Under the pieces are notes generated by a model, which was given only the letters and a program-made list of their open reading frames with translations, was not told the DNA's origin and did not search any database. Made by a program: the position numbers and the translations under genes. A DNA stretch of 64,000 nucleotides from a virus: IMG/VR virus record IMGVR_UViG_3300028569_000031, positions 1 through 64,000 of that record; one strand, 5' to 3'. Shown piece by piece: positions 56,660 to 64,000 of this stretch (positions are counted from its first letter, which is position 1; every line of letters starts with the position of its first letter).

Positions 56660-57746
56660 AGGTAAGGTCGTAGTTAGTAAGCTGTTCTGGCTGGTCTCCT
56701 AACTTTAATCCTTTTATTGTTAGATGGGTTGGGTTACAGCAACCGGGTTCACAATTTTGTGTGTGCATGATTCTGTACTTTCCTGTATACCCCCTTGAGA
56801 CCCAGAACGCAACTCGCGGTGCTGTCTGTGCTTTAGCGGAATGGAAAGGACTTGGCATATACGCAACGGTTTCGTTGTTAGGTTTCCTGCCACCTTTCCA
56901 AACCCAACATTTTTTGGAGTCTAAATCTTTTGGTATATCAACCTTGTCCCAAAAACTACGGACAGTCCAATATTTATCAAAAGCAAAAGATTTAAGATTT
57001 ATTTCACATTTGCCCTTCTCTATTCCTTCCATACAGGTCAAGCACTCACCCATTAATCCAAACCTACCCTTATGACCCCATATGCATTCAATGTTGGAGT
57101 AGTCCATTACATCCTCTTCTGTAATTTCAAGTGATTCAGAGCTGATGCCTAGCTTCTCTGGAACTATAACAAGCTTCTGCGTTGTTGGATCGGACGGTAA
57201 GTAAATACCCTTATTACAGATTCCACGTATAACACTATAAGAAAGATGGAATTCCTCAGAAAGTTTCTGATAGGTGTATCGCTGTGGATCAGTATTCCTT
57301 AAAGTCCTAATTTCTTTAATTGTCTCCCGTGACAACGAAGTTCCGTTGCGTCTTAACCGCTCCAACTGAACATCACTCCTACTTCCCCAGTAGTAATGGT
57401 TTGGGTTGACACAGTAATGGGAAGAACAAGAAACATTCCTTACAACAACCTGTCCTGGCTCCCCGTACCTACCAGCAATAGCGAGAATTAAAGCACGTGC
57501 ATCCCTGCCTCTATATCGAGGCCTACCAGTAGAGACCCCAGTCAACGCTGAGGGATCCTCAAAGGGGTTCTTTCGCTGGAGTGTGAACCCGTGGAAGAAG
57601 GCATGGTTGATCTTATCCAGGGGCCAGCAGCAGTCATCTGGGAGCCGTTCCTTTAACAGCTTTAAACACTTAAGGATCCAAACCAAGTCTTCGGTTCCTA
57701 AACCCCTTTCAATAAAAAATTTCCCTGTCTTTTTAGCGTTAAGCAA
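56610..57746 (-). CDS. HNH - helix-turn-helix - HNH protein
   Basis: 378 residues from a TTG at 57746. Two His-Me-finger HNH-like units are seen: the first at about 85-125 (VRNVSCSSHYCVNPNHYYWG) and a second at 300-350 (RVAFWVSRGYTGKYRIMHTQ then CEPGCCNPTHLTIKG). Between them, a helix-turn-helix (YTYQKLSEEFHLSYSVIRGI) and a zinc-like cluster (CIWGHKGRF, GECLTCMEG). The layout recalls homing endonucleases of the I-HmuI class with a duplicated nuclease part. The frame stays open 30 codons upstream of the TTG without any usual start. Confidence 0.7.
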   Translation of the reverse strand: MLNAKKTGKFFIERGLGTEDLVWILKCLKLLKERLPDDCCWPLDKINHAFFHGFTLQRKNPFEDPSALTGVSTGRPRYRGRDARALILAIAGRYGEPGQVVVRNVSCSSHYCVNPNHYYWGSRSDVQLERLRRNGTSLSRETIKEIRTLRNTDPQRYTYQKLSEEFHLSYSVIRGICNKGIYLPSDPTTQKLVIVPEKLGISSESLEITEEDVMDYSNIECIWGHKGRFGLMGECLTCMEGIEKGKCEINLKSFAFDKYWTVRSFWDKVDIPKDLDSKKCWVWKGGRKPNNETVAYMPSPFHSAKAQTAPRVAFWVSRGYTGKYRIMHTQNCEPGCCNPTHLTIKGLKLGDQPEQLTNYDLTYGNIFEQVRKSNAEAQ

Positions 57747-58059
57747 GTTGATAGGGTTCCGCGCTGACTGACAATAGCCTGTGCTGCAGTAGATGTCAAG
57801 GCCGCCTCCACGGAAGCTAAAAAACTGAGTCCACTCTTAATTACTATAGAAAGAAAAAGGGGTAGTGCCTAACAGACACCATAACAACCCTATCGCTGTG
57901 TGCTACGCACGACCTCTTTTTTTGTCTATAGGAGTTACGAGCGGCGACACCTTATTACGGATCAGCCAACTCACCAGCCAAACTCATTGCACTGCAGTCG
58001 ATTGTCACCCAGTGTCAGAACCCTATCAACTCACCTTAAGAACGTCTGTACTAACAACT
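57747..58059. other. Gap with open frame remnant
   Basis: The minus-strand frame of the HNH protein continues to a stop at 57837-57839 through residues such as LDIYCSTGYCQSARNPINLL, without ATG, GTG or TTG. The rest (57840-58059) shows no supported gene; it includes a small GTGC-TAC-GCAC hairpin at about 57900-57910 followed by CGACCTCTTTTTTT, a possible rightward terminator. Confidence 0.45.
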
Positions 58060-58257
58060 TTAGGCTCCTGGCCACGGTTCCCCTCTTTCAATAGTGTTGA
58101 AATGTTCCGCATGTGTCATTGCAATATATAAAGAACTGGCAGAACGACAAATATCACCACTAGGTTTACAGGTTAAGTACACATCAGAACCATCTGTGCC
58201 CGTGGCTTGAAATATTTTTATACCGGTATCGTATTTTTTCACAAGAATTTCTAACAT
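58060..58257 (-). CDS. Small hypothetical protein (65 aa)
   Basis: Start at the ATG at 58257 (MLEILVKKYDTGIKIFQATG); the frame is open to 58305, but this would overlap the start of the rightward gene. Beta-type first half (SDVYLTCKPSGDICRSASSL). No family recognised. Confidence 0.5.
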   Translation of the reverse strand: MLEILVKKYDTGIKIFQATGTDGSDVYLTCKPSGDICRSASSLYIAMTHAEHFNTIERGEPWPGA

Positions 58258-58303
58258 ACAAAAGTTTCTGGAGAGTATTATTGTAAGAAAGCTAAGTGCA
58301 GTC

Positions 58304-59197
58304 ATGCCGGTTAATAGTCAGTTCCTTCAAGAGGTTAAAAAATACGCAGCAGATCAAGCTGCACAGATGACTGCAAATAAATATTTTTCAGAACGTTACC
58401 CCAGCAAACCAGTACCCGGATTACCTTCGTGGGCAGCCGGTATAACTACTGGAATTAATGCCGGTAAAAATTTAATGTCTCCCGAGGCCTACAAATATGT
58501 TTCCAATGAACTTGATTCGGTAAGGAAGCAACCCGCCTCGTTTAGCCCCAGCACAGGAGTTTCAGGATTACCTTCGTCATTAAGGGGACAAATATCTCCA
58601 TGGGTGCGTGCCCTTACTGGGTCGCCGTCTGCGTCTCCTAACCCTACGTTAAGTCTTATGGAAGGCGCTCAAAGGATTGCTGCTACTGAAGCTGCTAATA
58701 GAATGGTTACTGATTCCTTTAAAGGTAATTTCAAACAGCCAATACAACGCCCCACTATTGACGGTGCAATTGGATTAGGAGCAGGCACTGTACCTATTGT
58801 TCTAGGGACAAGGGACGGCGTTACCGCAGACCCTACACAAAGCGATCAATACAGGGCTGAGCTTTCACGTTATATGAATACGGTTGCCGGACCTTCTAAA
58901 GAACAATTAGGATTACAGATATGGGCGCAAGCAAATCCAGGTCTTGCAGCTAAGTTAAAACCAGGTCAGTCTGGTTACAATCAATCAGCAGATTACTTTA
59001 ACAATAGGTATCGTGATTACGGAGATATGCCACCTACAGGGGCAGCTGGATCTGCACCTTTAACCCAAATGCCTTTAGAAGGACAGCAGCCGGTACAGAT
59101 GACGCAACCAGAGATGGAAGGCGTTGCTCCTGAAAGCACTAATGACAGAGTTCAAAATTTTCTTAGAATGTTGACAGAGGTTGGTCAAGGTCAATGA
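58304..59197 (+). CDS. Virion-type hypothetical protein (297 aa)
   Basis: Start PVNSQFLQEVKKYAADQAAQ, alanine-, proline- and serine-rich. A weakly hydrophobic part GAIGLGAGTVPIVLGTRDGV lies in the centre. It ends NDRVQNFLRMLTEVGQGQ, similar to the end of the next protein (GDRVTQFLHTMGQ). No known family; the style is that of the virion-region proteins at 8.8-16 kb. Confidence 0.55.
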   Translation: MPVNSQFLQEVKKYAADQAAQMTANKYFSERYPSKPVPGLPSWAAGITTGINAGKNLMSPEAYKYVSNELDSVRKQPASFSPSTGVSGLPSSLRGQISPWVRALTGSPSASPNPTLSLMEGAQRIAATEAANRMVTDSFKGNFKQPIQRPTIDGAIGLGAGTVPIVLGTRDGVTADPTQSDQYRAELSRYMNTVAGPSKEQLGLQIWAQANPGLAAKLKPGQSGYNQSADYFNNRYRDYGDMPPTGAAGSAPLTQMPLEGQQPVQMTQPEMEGVAPESTNDRVQNFLRMLTEVGQGQ

Positions 59198-59430
59198 TGA
59201 ACCAGCAGTGCGGCCCATCTGGGTTTGACTATAGTCAGATGGGGGTTGTTGACGGTGTGCAACGACAGGGAATGCTACCTGGTGGTTGGTCTAATCAAGG
59301 TCAGATGGTGAGTAATCAATATCAAGAAGCTAACCGCGAGGCGGCCAAAAAAATTAATCCCCAGAATGCTTCTTCTCAAATGCCGATAGGGGACCGGGTA
59401 ACCCAATTCCTACATACCATGGGGCAATGA
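59194..59430 (+). CDS. Small virion-type protein (78 aa)
   Basis: Glutamine/glycine-rich, ending MPIGDRVTQFLHTMGQ, a motif shared with the upstream protein. ATGA overlap on both sides. Probably a minor structural partner. No family recognised. Confidence 0.5.
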   Translation: MMNQQCGPSGFDYSQMGVVDGVQRQGMLPGGWSNQGQMVSNQYQEANREAAKKINPQNASSQMPIGDRVTQFLHTMGQ

Positions 59431-59942
59431 TGGTTGATAACGATTTTCCTACCTCATATGCTAATTATGGGGATGTAGCTCAGGGAACGTCACCGGTTAA
59501 TGAGGATCTATATAACTGGATGCATAAAACATACGGCATAAAACCTGCGGAGTGGTATCGTAACAACCCAGATAAAAAACCAGGAGCAAATCCAATGCTT
59601 CCTAGAGGTGCTTATGTTCCTTTAGCCGAAGGCAGTACTGAGGGGAATGGGGCTGTTGGTTTTCTTCAACAATATGCACGTGGTGTTCAAGATTATAGTC
59701 AAGAGGGTACAGATATTCCTTCATTTAGTTTTGAGAATAAATATGCTCAGGAACAGGGCGGGCCTATAGCCAGGTCATTTAAAATTGGACCGAGAACTAT
59801 AGCGACTCCGATTGATGATGTACCGGTTAGGGGTAATTACTCTTTACCTTCCATAAACAAGCAAATCCAAAATGTAAATGAGTATCGAGGTGAGAGAGGC
59901 ATGGGACCAATAACTGCCGGACAATTCATGGGAGGGGTATGA
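59427..59942 (+). CDS. Hypothetical protein (171 aa)
   Basis: MMVDNDFPTSYANYGDVAQG start, proline/glycine-rich in the middle (KPGANPMLPRGAYVPLAEGS), with an ordered-looking part QEQGGPIARSFKIGPRTIAT. No family recognised. Overlapping genes on both sides (ATGA). Confidence 0.5.
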   Translation: MMVDNDFPTSYANYGDVAQGTSPVNEDLYNWMHKTYGIKPAEWYRNNPDKKPGANPMLPRGAYVPLAEGSTEGNGAVGFLQQYARGVQDYSQEGTDIPSFSFENKYAQEQGGPIARSFKIGPRTIATPIDDVPVRGNYSLPSINKQIQNVNEYRGERGMGPITAGQFMGGV

Positions 59943-60109
59943 ACTTAACACCTGATGAACATCAACTTATTGAAAGCCTAGCTAAAGTACTCAGGAATTT
60001 AGATAGTTATGATGATTGGGAATACGGAACAGAAGTAATACCGAACGATACAACTTGGGGACAATCTAAACATAAAGTTCTTACTGATCCTTGCCTTCAG
60101 GAAGAATAG
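59939..60109 (+). CDS. Small acidic protein (56 aa)
   Basis: MNLTPDEHQLIESLAKVLRN then LDSYDDWEYGTEVIPNDTTW. ATGA overlap with the upstream gene; the last 29 bases overlap the end of the primase-helicase gene on the opposite strand. Good internal evidence from coupling, function unknown. Confidence 0.55.
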   Translation: MNLTPDEHQLIESLAKVLRNLDSYDDWEYGTEVIPNDTTWGQSKHKVLTDPCLQEE

Positions 60110-62675
60110 TAGGTAGGTCCATATAAGCTTGATCAGAAGCACGAATTGCGATACCTTTAAAGAAAGTACGTCCCGCCTTATTAAATACATTTACGCCATC
60201 TAATCCAAGTTGGTTCCTACAACAATCTTGCAATAAATTAACAAATCTTTTTTGCCCTACGGGTTTGGATCCTGTTGAATCACAGTGTTCGCAATAACTA
60301 GGATACAACTGAGTATGTGTATTGTAATAACGGGTATTACTATCTTTAGCTGCTGGCACTTTTTTACCTACAGCAGAAACACTATTAGCACAAAGTACAA
60401 CTTCTGATTGTAACCATTCAATTAAATTATTACTACTAAGGAGAATATTATTTCTCACACGACGTAGTGCGGGAACCATTTCTGTGGTATCGAGAAGGTA
60501 ACGGCGCATTGATCTTTCATCCATTTCAAGCACCCAGTTAACAAGTCCTGGTAAGTATTCCTTCCAGTTACCGCTAATTCGCCCCTTATCAATCTTAATC
60601 ATATCTTTAGCTTCGCTACTTTTATCATAGAGCTTACGGTTGAACTCAATTGTCAGCCTTCTACGTGCCAACCCACTGGTGTTATCCGTAGTTTGAATAG
60701 GTTCATTAGCTGCAACCATGACCATTCCTGTGTACACAAATGGTTCACCGATTGCTTTTAATTTTTCTTCATAACGTAAAGAATCTCCACCAGTCAACGC
60801 TTTAAATATCTGTGCCGAACCGCCGTAACGTTCCGAATCATTTATTAATGTCAACCGCTTATCTTTAATAGAAGATAATTCAAATCTACTTTGTTCTAAT
60901 TGATTTAATGATGTACTGGCATAGTTACCAGCACCAACCATGGCGCAACATAAGTTAGCATAAGTGGATTTACCACGTCCACCGGGTCCAATAACTTCAA
61001 GAAAACGTTGTAATTCGTTTCCACGTCCGACTAAGCACGCTCTTAACCAGGCTCTAAGCACCTGTAAGCGATCATCGTCACCGTACTGGGTACGTGACAG
61101 CCAATCAACAATAGGACCTGGTAGAACCTGGGGGTTGTAATCAAAATCTAGTCCCCAGGTAATGTAATTGTTGCGGTTATGCTCTAGGAAGTTACCCGAA
61201 TCGAGTTCAAGAACACCGTTACGAAAGGCGAGTAAAGACGCATCATCATTCCAGTCTGAGTGGGCAAGGTGGCCTTCGAGGAGCCCGCAAATATCATTAA
61301 TAAGGTTGTTGCTATAACCACCAGGGAGCGATAAATTACAAAGTGTGAACTGAATTTCGTGTTTAAAGTCTTTACTGTACCCTTGTCGAGACCAGATCCC
61401 ACGTTTTTCGTCATAGCGCATGAAGACATCGAACCTAGGATCATATAGCCAACCGTTCTTTCTGCAAAGCGGCATAACAAAATCCGCAATCTCAGATGGT
61501 GGTGGGTTACGAGCAGATTTTTTACTATCTTTATTTTTAGAACCTGCTGCATTTAAAAAATTATTTACTTCAGAAACATAATCTTCACCTATATCTTCAA
61601 AATATTCTGGATCACCACCAGATTCTAAGTAATCAGCAAATGCTTCGTTATGTTCGGCAGCTACTCTTTTAGCAACTTCCTCAATATTTGGAACAGTAAA
61701 TCCATGCATATCAATGAACCCGTCTTCTTTTGCTTTTGCTCGTAATGTTTTCAAACCCCTTGCCCCTTCAGGGTTTGGTCCACCTGGCAGTCTTTCAAAT
61801 GAATCCCATTTCTCTTCACAACAACCTTCTTGAAAAGATTCAGATTGCATAGACCATTCAATCCAATCACCAAGAAGAGTGTCATCAATTTGATGTAAAG
61901 ACATACCAACTGCTATCCATTCTTCATAATCATCCGCTCTTTCTGGAGCCAAAGCTTGAAGGTATTCAATTACATCATCAAGAATAGATTCTAAATGGTA
62001 TTGACTGTCTTCTTCATAACTTAAAGTAATATTTTGTGTCAATAATGAACCTGGACCTGCTGTTTTTCTTCTATATTTACTTGAAGGATATGCATTACTT
62101 ATTTCTTTATATAACCAGTCTGGCATTTCCGGTAGGTTTTTAACGTGTTCAAAACCGCCGTGTTTACCGGTGCAATAACCGTTTGTATCAGGGTGTGCGC
62201 CCATTAGTGCGCCTTGCCTGCTACGCCAGAGTATTTCCCAGGGGGCTTTATCTAATTTCAGGGTTGCTTTATCTGGCAGTAAATCAATTTTTCCGTTTGG
62301 CACACGGAATAACATTCTGGACTTACCAGGCTTCCCACTGGTTATGGTTAAAGTAGGAGGGAAAATAGCATCAAGCGGCCCTCCACCTAAAGCTTCGATA
62401 ATTGGTATAGCTTCTTCACCGTCAATATCAACCCAGATCAGACCGTATTCGTTACAATGCTGACCGCTTAACAAGCCTACCCCTGTTGCACGACCAGCAT
62501 CTAATTCTTCTTTGATCTGGTTAAGGGTGTATGGATTGGTTGTCCATCCACCTACGTAAGCTCTTTTGCCGTTAAGAGGAGTTAAAGCCCAGTCCTTAGG
62601 GATCAGTTCTAAGTTTATTTCCCCAGGATTTAATTCCCTTTTGGGTGGCCTGGGATCCATGGCAGCGAGGGGCAT
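60081..62675 (-). CDS. Primase-polymerase / D5-like SF3 helicase
   Basis: 864 residues. The N-terminal part has the archaeo-eukaryotic primase-type domain (GLIWVDIDGEEAIPIIEALG near residue 80, TITSGKPGKSRMLFRV). A PriCT-like helical part at 230-290 (ADDYEEWIAVGMSLHQIDDT, CCEEKWDSF) follows. Then D5_N (residues 400-550) and an SF3 helicase: Walker A IGPGGRGKSTY near 565, then RLTLINDSERYG and MVMVAANEPIQTTDNTSGLA with RRRLTIEFNRK. It makes primers and unwinds DNA at the phage fork, a role played by T7 gp4-type proteins in other cyanopodoviruses. Confidence 0.9.
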   Translation of the reverse strand: MPLAAMDPRPPKRELNPGEINLELIPKDWALTPLNGKRAYVGGWTTNPYTLNQIKEELDAGRATGVGLLSGQHCNEYGLIWVDIDGEEAIPIIEALGGGPLDAIFPPTLTITSGKPGKSRMLFRVPNGKIDLLPDKATLKLDKAPWEILWRSRQGALMGAHPDTNGYCTGKHGGFEHVKNLPEMPDWLYKEISNAYPSSKYRRKTAGPGSLLTQNITLSYEEDSQYHLESILDDVIEYLQALAPERADDYEEWIAVGMSLHQIDDTLLGDWIEWSMQSESFQEGCCEEKWDSFERLPGGPNPEGARGLKTLRAKAKEDGFIDMHGFTVPNIEEVAKRVAAEHNEAFADYLESGGDPEYFEDIGEDYVSEVNNFLNAAGSKNKDSKKSARNPPPSEIADFVMPLCRKNGWLYDPRFDVFMRYDEKRGIWSRQGYSKDFKHEIQFTLCNLSLPGGYSNNLINDICGLLEGHLAHSDWNDDASLLAFRNGVLELDSGNFLEHNRNNYITWGLDFDYNPQVLPGPIVDWLSRTQYGDDDRLQVLRAWLRACLVGRGNELQRFLEVIGPGGRGKSTYANLCCAMVGAGNYASTSLNQLEQSRFELSSIKDKRLTLINDSERYGGSAQIFKALTGGDSLRYEEKLKAIGEPFVYTGMVMVAANEPIQTTDNTSGLARRRLTIEFNRKLYDKSSEAKDMIKIDKGRISGNWKEYLPGLVNWVLEMDERSMRRYLLDTTEMVPALRRVRNNILLSSNNLIEWLQSEVVLCANSVSAVGKKVPAAKDSNTRYYNTHTQLYPSYCEHCDSTGSKPVGQKRFVNLLQDCCRNQLGLDGVNVFNKAGRTFFKGIAIRASDQAYMDLPTILPEGKDQ

Positions 62676-62734
62676 ATCAACCTAGTCTACGGACAGTTCT
62701 TACAAATTTCAAGTTACCGCGCATAAATCTGCCA

Positions 62735-63658
62735 TTAAGTTGTTTCCAACTTGTCCCCGTCCACGACTTCCATATCAATTTCATTTTGAGCCGGTAGAAT
62801 TTCAGAGTAATATTTCGCAACAGCTTCCAGCCACTTGCATTTATATTTCTCAATTGTCCCACTTTGTACGGCAAAGACTTGTGTACGCTCCCTAGTAGCA
62901 ACAAATATCATTAGAACTTCTGGTACCACTCCTATAGTATGTTCCAAACCCAGAGCATAGGCGCCCATCTGCAGCATGCACTTTTGGTACTTCATGAACC
63001 CAGAACGGCGCATGGCATACTCACTTTTCAGTGTTTCTGGACCTGGCCATCTACTATAATAAGGTCCATTTGATGTTTTCAGATCTCCTAAAACAATTTT
63101 TCCTTTGTATTCAGCCACAATATCAGGAGCACCAGCCCATCCCCAGTTCTCTGTTTCATGTACCCCTGGATGCCAGACTCTACTGATACCGTCACCTCCT
63201 ATTGTCCAAGAAAAGTTATCACCGACAGGGTTTTCTGCCCATAGTATTCGACCAAGCTTGTCTAGTTTCTCTGGAAGTCCGTTCCAAAAAGCTTGGATTT
63301 CCTCATTCTCAATGACTGGATTTTTATCAATACCTAATAAATAATTTTCCATGAGTCCGTGGACTCTTGTACCCCTTGCTGCAGCAGCTTCTCGTCCACC
63401 TGGATTTTTTTTTGCCCACCTCTCAAGTGCTACTTTATTACCTCCTGTTGCAGATAAGATTGTAGTCACAGAGGGCAAAGTACCATAGGGAGTCTTATAG
63501 TGACGGCTCCCATTAATGGTTAACCTAGTGTCTCCGTCGCTTTGGTATTGCAAGAATTGCACATATGGCGCAGTTCGAGAGTACACTGGGTGAATTTTGC
63601 GTTCTAAACAGACGCTTTCTAGTACTTGGACCTCAATATCCGTACAAGATCCGTACAT
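62735..63658 (-). CDS. RecB/Cas4-like PD-(D/E)XK exonuclease
   Basis: 307 residues from the ATG at 63658, preceded by GGGAGATTTT, a good ribosome binding site; a GTG at 63670 is less likely. Motifs of the PDDEXK_1 fold: AARGTRVHGLMENYLL (His), APDIVAEYKGKIVLGDLKTS (the D...GDLK active site) and KYQKCMLQMGAYALGLE (Q motif). It probably degrades host DNA or processes phage DNA ends for recombination. Next to the primase-helicase, it fits a replication/recombination operon. Confidence 0.85.
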   Translation of the reverse strand: MYGSCTDIEVQVLESVCLERKIHPVYSRTAPYVQFLQYQSDGDTRLTINGSRHYKTPYGTLPSVTTILSATGGNKVALERWAKKNPGGREAAAARGTRVHGLMENYLLGIDKNPVIENEEIQAFWNGLPEKLDKLGRILWAENPVGDNFSWTIGGDGISRVWHPGVHETENWGWAGAPDIVAEYKGKIVLGDLKTSNGPYYSRWPGPETLKSEYAMRRSGFMKYQKCMLQMGAYALGLEHTIGVVPEVLMIFVATRERTQVFAVQSGTIEKYKCKWLEAVAKYYSEILPAQNEIDMEVVDGDKLETT

Positions 63659-63750
63659 AAAATCTCCCACCTGCTCAAAAGGTAACAGATTTTTTTGCTT
63701 TTACAAGTATTTTGGACCTTAGAATAGCTAGAAATGCGTGTTTTAAAAAA

Positions 63751-64000
63751 GTGCATGAGTTAGCAACCTTAGGACGACACTGCATACTTGATGCATATGG
63801 GTGTAATCCACTATATTTAGACGATGAAACTTTTGTAAAAGAAGCTATTAAAAAGGCTGTTATTTGTTCAGGAGCAACCTTGCTTCAGTTGATTGCGCAT
63901 AAGTTTGAACCGCATGGAGTTACAGCACTAGCACTTTTATCTGAGTCACATATAGCACTTCACACGTGGCCCGAATTAAATTATGTAGCAGTCGATGTGT
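63751..64000 (+). CDS. speD: S-adenosylmethionine decarboxylase (partial)
   Basis: Open to the window end; 83 residues present. Family pattern TLGRHCILDAYGCNPLYLDD, then GATLLQLIAHKFEPHGVTAL and ALLSESHIALHTWPELNYVA. The serine in SESH is the self-cleavage site forming the pyruvoyl cofactor. SpeD makes decarboxylated SAM for spermidine; it is a common cyanophage auxiliary gene. The start is uncertain: the GTG at 63751 fits; TTG at 63712 is possible. Divergent from the nuclease gene, so promoters lie in the 92-base gap. Confidence 0.9.
   Translation, partial: MHELATLGRHCILDAYGCNPLYLDDETFVKEAIKKAVICSGATLLQLIAHKFEPHGVTALALLSESHIALHTWPELNYVAVDV

Noticed and set aside
8681-57927. CTTCTTTTTTTGTCT at 8681 and CTCTTTTTTTGTCT at 57914
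   Set aside because: Similar T-rich strings, but the match is short and low-complexity and the flanks differ, so a shared function cannot be claimed.
57865-58131. Plus-strand frame of 88 codons
   Set aside because: Runs through the non-coding gap and antisense to the small gene at 58060-58257; composition (serine, threonine, cysteine, histidine) looks random.
1-64000. CRISPR arrays, insertion sequences, tRNA genes
   Set aside because: No regularly spaced direct repeats, transposase motifs or cloverleaf structures were found on reading both strands.

Overview
The window is a contiguous part of the genome of a tailed double-stranded DNA phage that infects a marine picocyanobacterium (Synechococcus or Prochlorococcus). 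The main evidence is a full-length photosystem II D1 gene (psbA) and the beginning of speD, both classic cyanophage auxiliary metabolic genes, together with terminase, portal, capsid and tail-fibre genes. The DNA is AT-rich. A large portal and the absence of any recognisable tape measure, sheath or baseplate gene suggest a podovirus-like or otherwise simple tail; that is an inference. Both window ends cut genes (a minus-strand CDS at base 1, speD at base 64000).

Layout. 1-8.65 kb is a leftward block of about 29 small, tightly packed, often overlapping genes: a DUF7227-like protein, DUF2958, an SSB, several one-helix membrane proteins and many unknowns. Its upstream half is cut into short units by leaders, hairpins and minus-strand terminators. 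8.8-28.3 kb is a rightward virion assembly block: glycine-zipper virion proteins, a hendecad-repeat protein, small and large terminase, portal, scaffold-like protein, major capsid protein, a decoration-like protein, neck proteins, two cell-wall enzymes and several small basic proteins. 28.3-39.7 kb is the tail and fibre block, with repeated beta modules, a Mtd-N-like adhesin and a LamG/SPRY/DUF7483-type adhesin.

39.7-60 kb is an accessory region where gene orientation flips often. It holds psbA with its own leader and terminator, a tyrosine integrase, a tail-fibre chaperone-like protein, a GH24 plus C39-like two-domain endolysin, HNH proteins, a Dps-like protein, a prolyl-4-hydroxylase-type oxygenase, DUF3310, a degenerate Dam-like methylase, an orphan Phd/YefM-like antitoxin, a DUF5648-type protein and further virion-like proteins. 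60-64 kb is replication on the minus strand: a primase-polymerase/D5 helicase and a RecB/Cas4-like nuclease, with speD diverging to the right.

How it works together. The leftward genes look like early takeover functions, ending in SSB and small regulators; the primase-helicase, nuclease and SSB replicate DNA; terminase, portal and capsid genes package it; fibres and wall enzymes mediate entry and lysis; psbA sustains photosynthesis and speD feeds polyamine synthesis during infection. An intact integrase raises the possibility of lysogeny, but no repressor or att site could be identified. The most unusual observations are a covarying hairpin leader family in the early block, a 536-nt overlap of two reading frames at the portal/scaffold junction, a protein with 17 uninterrupted 11-residue repeats, virion-protein end sequences shared between otherwise unrelated enzymes, a phage-borne Dps-like gene, and an HNH-HTH-HNH protein whose frame runs upstream of any start codon.
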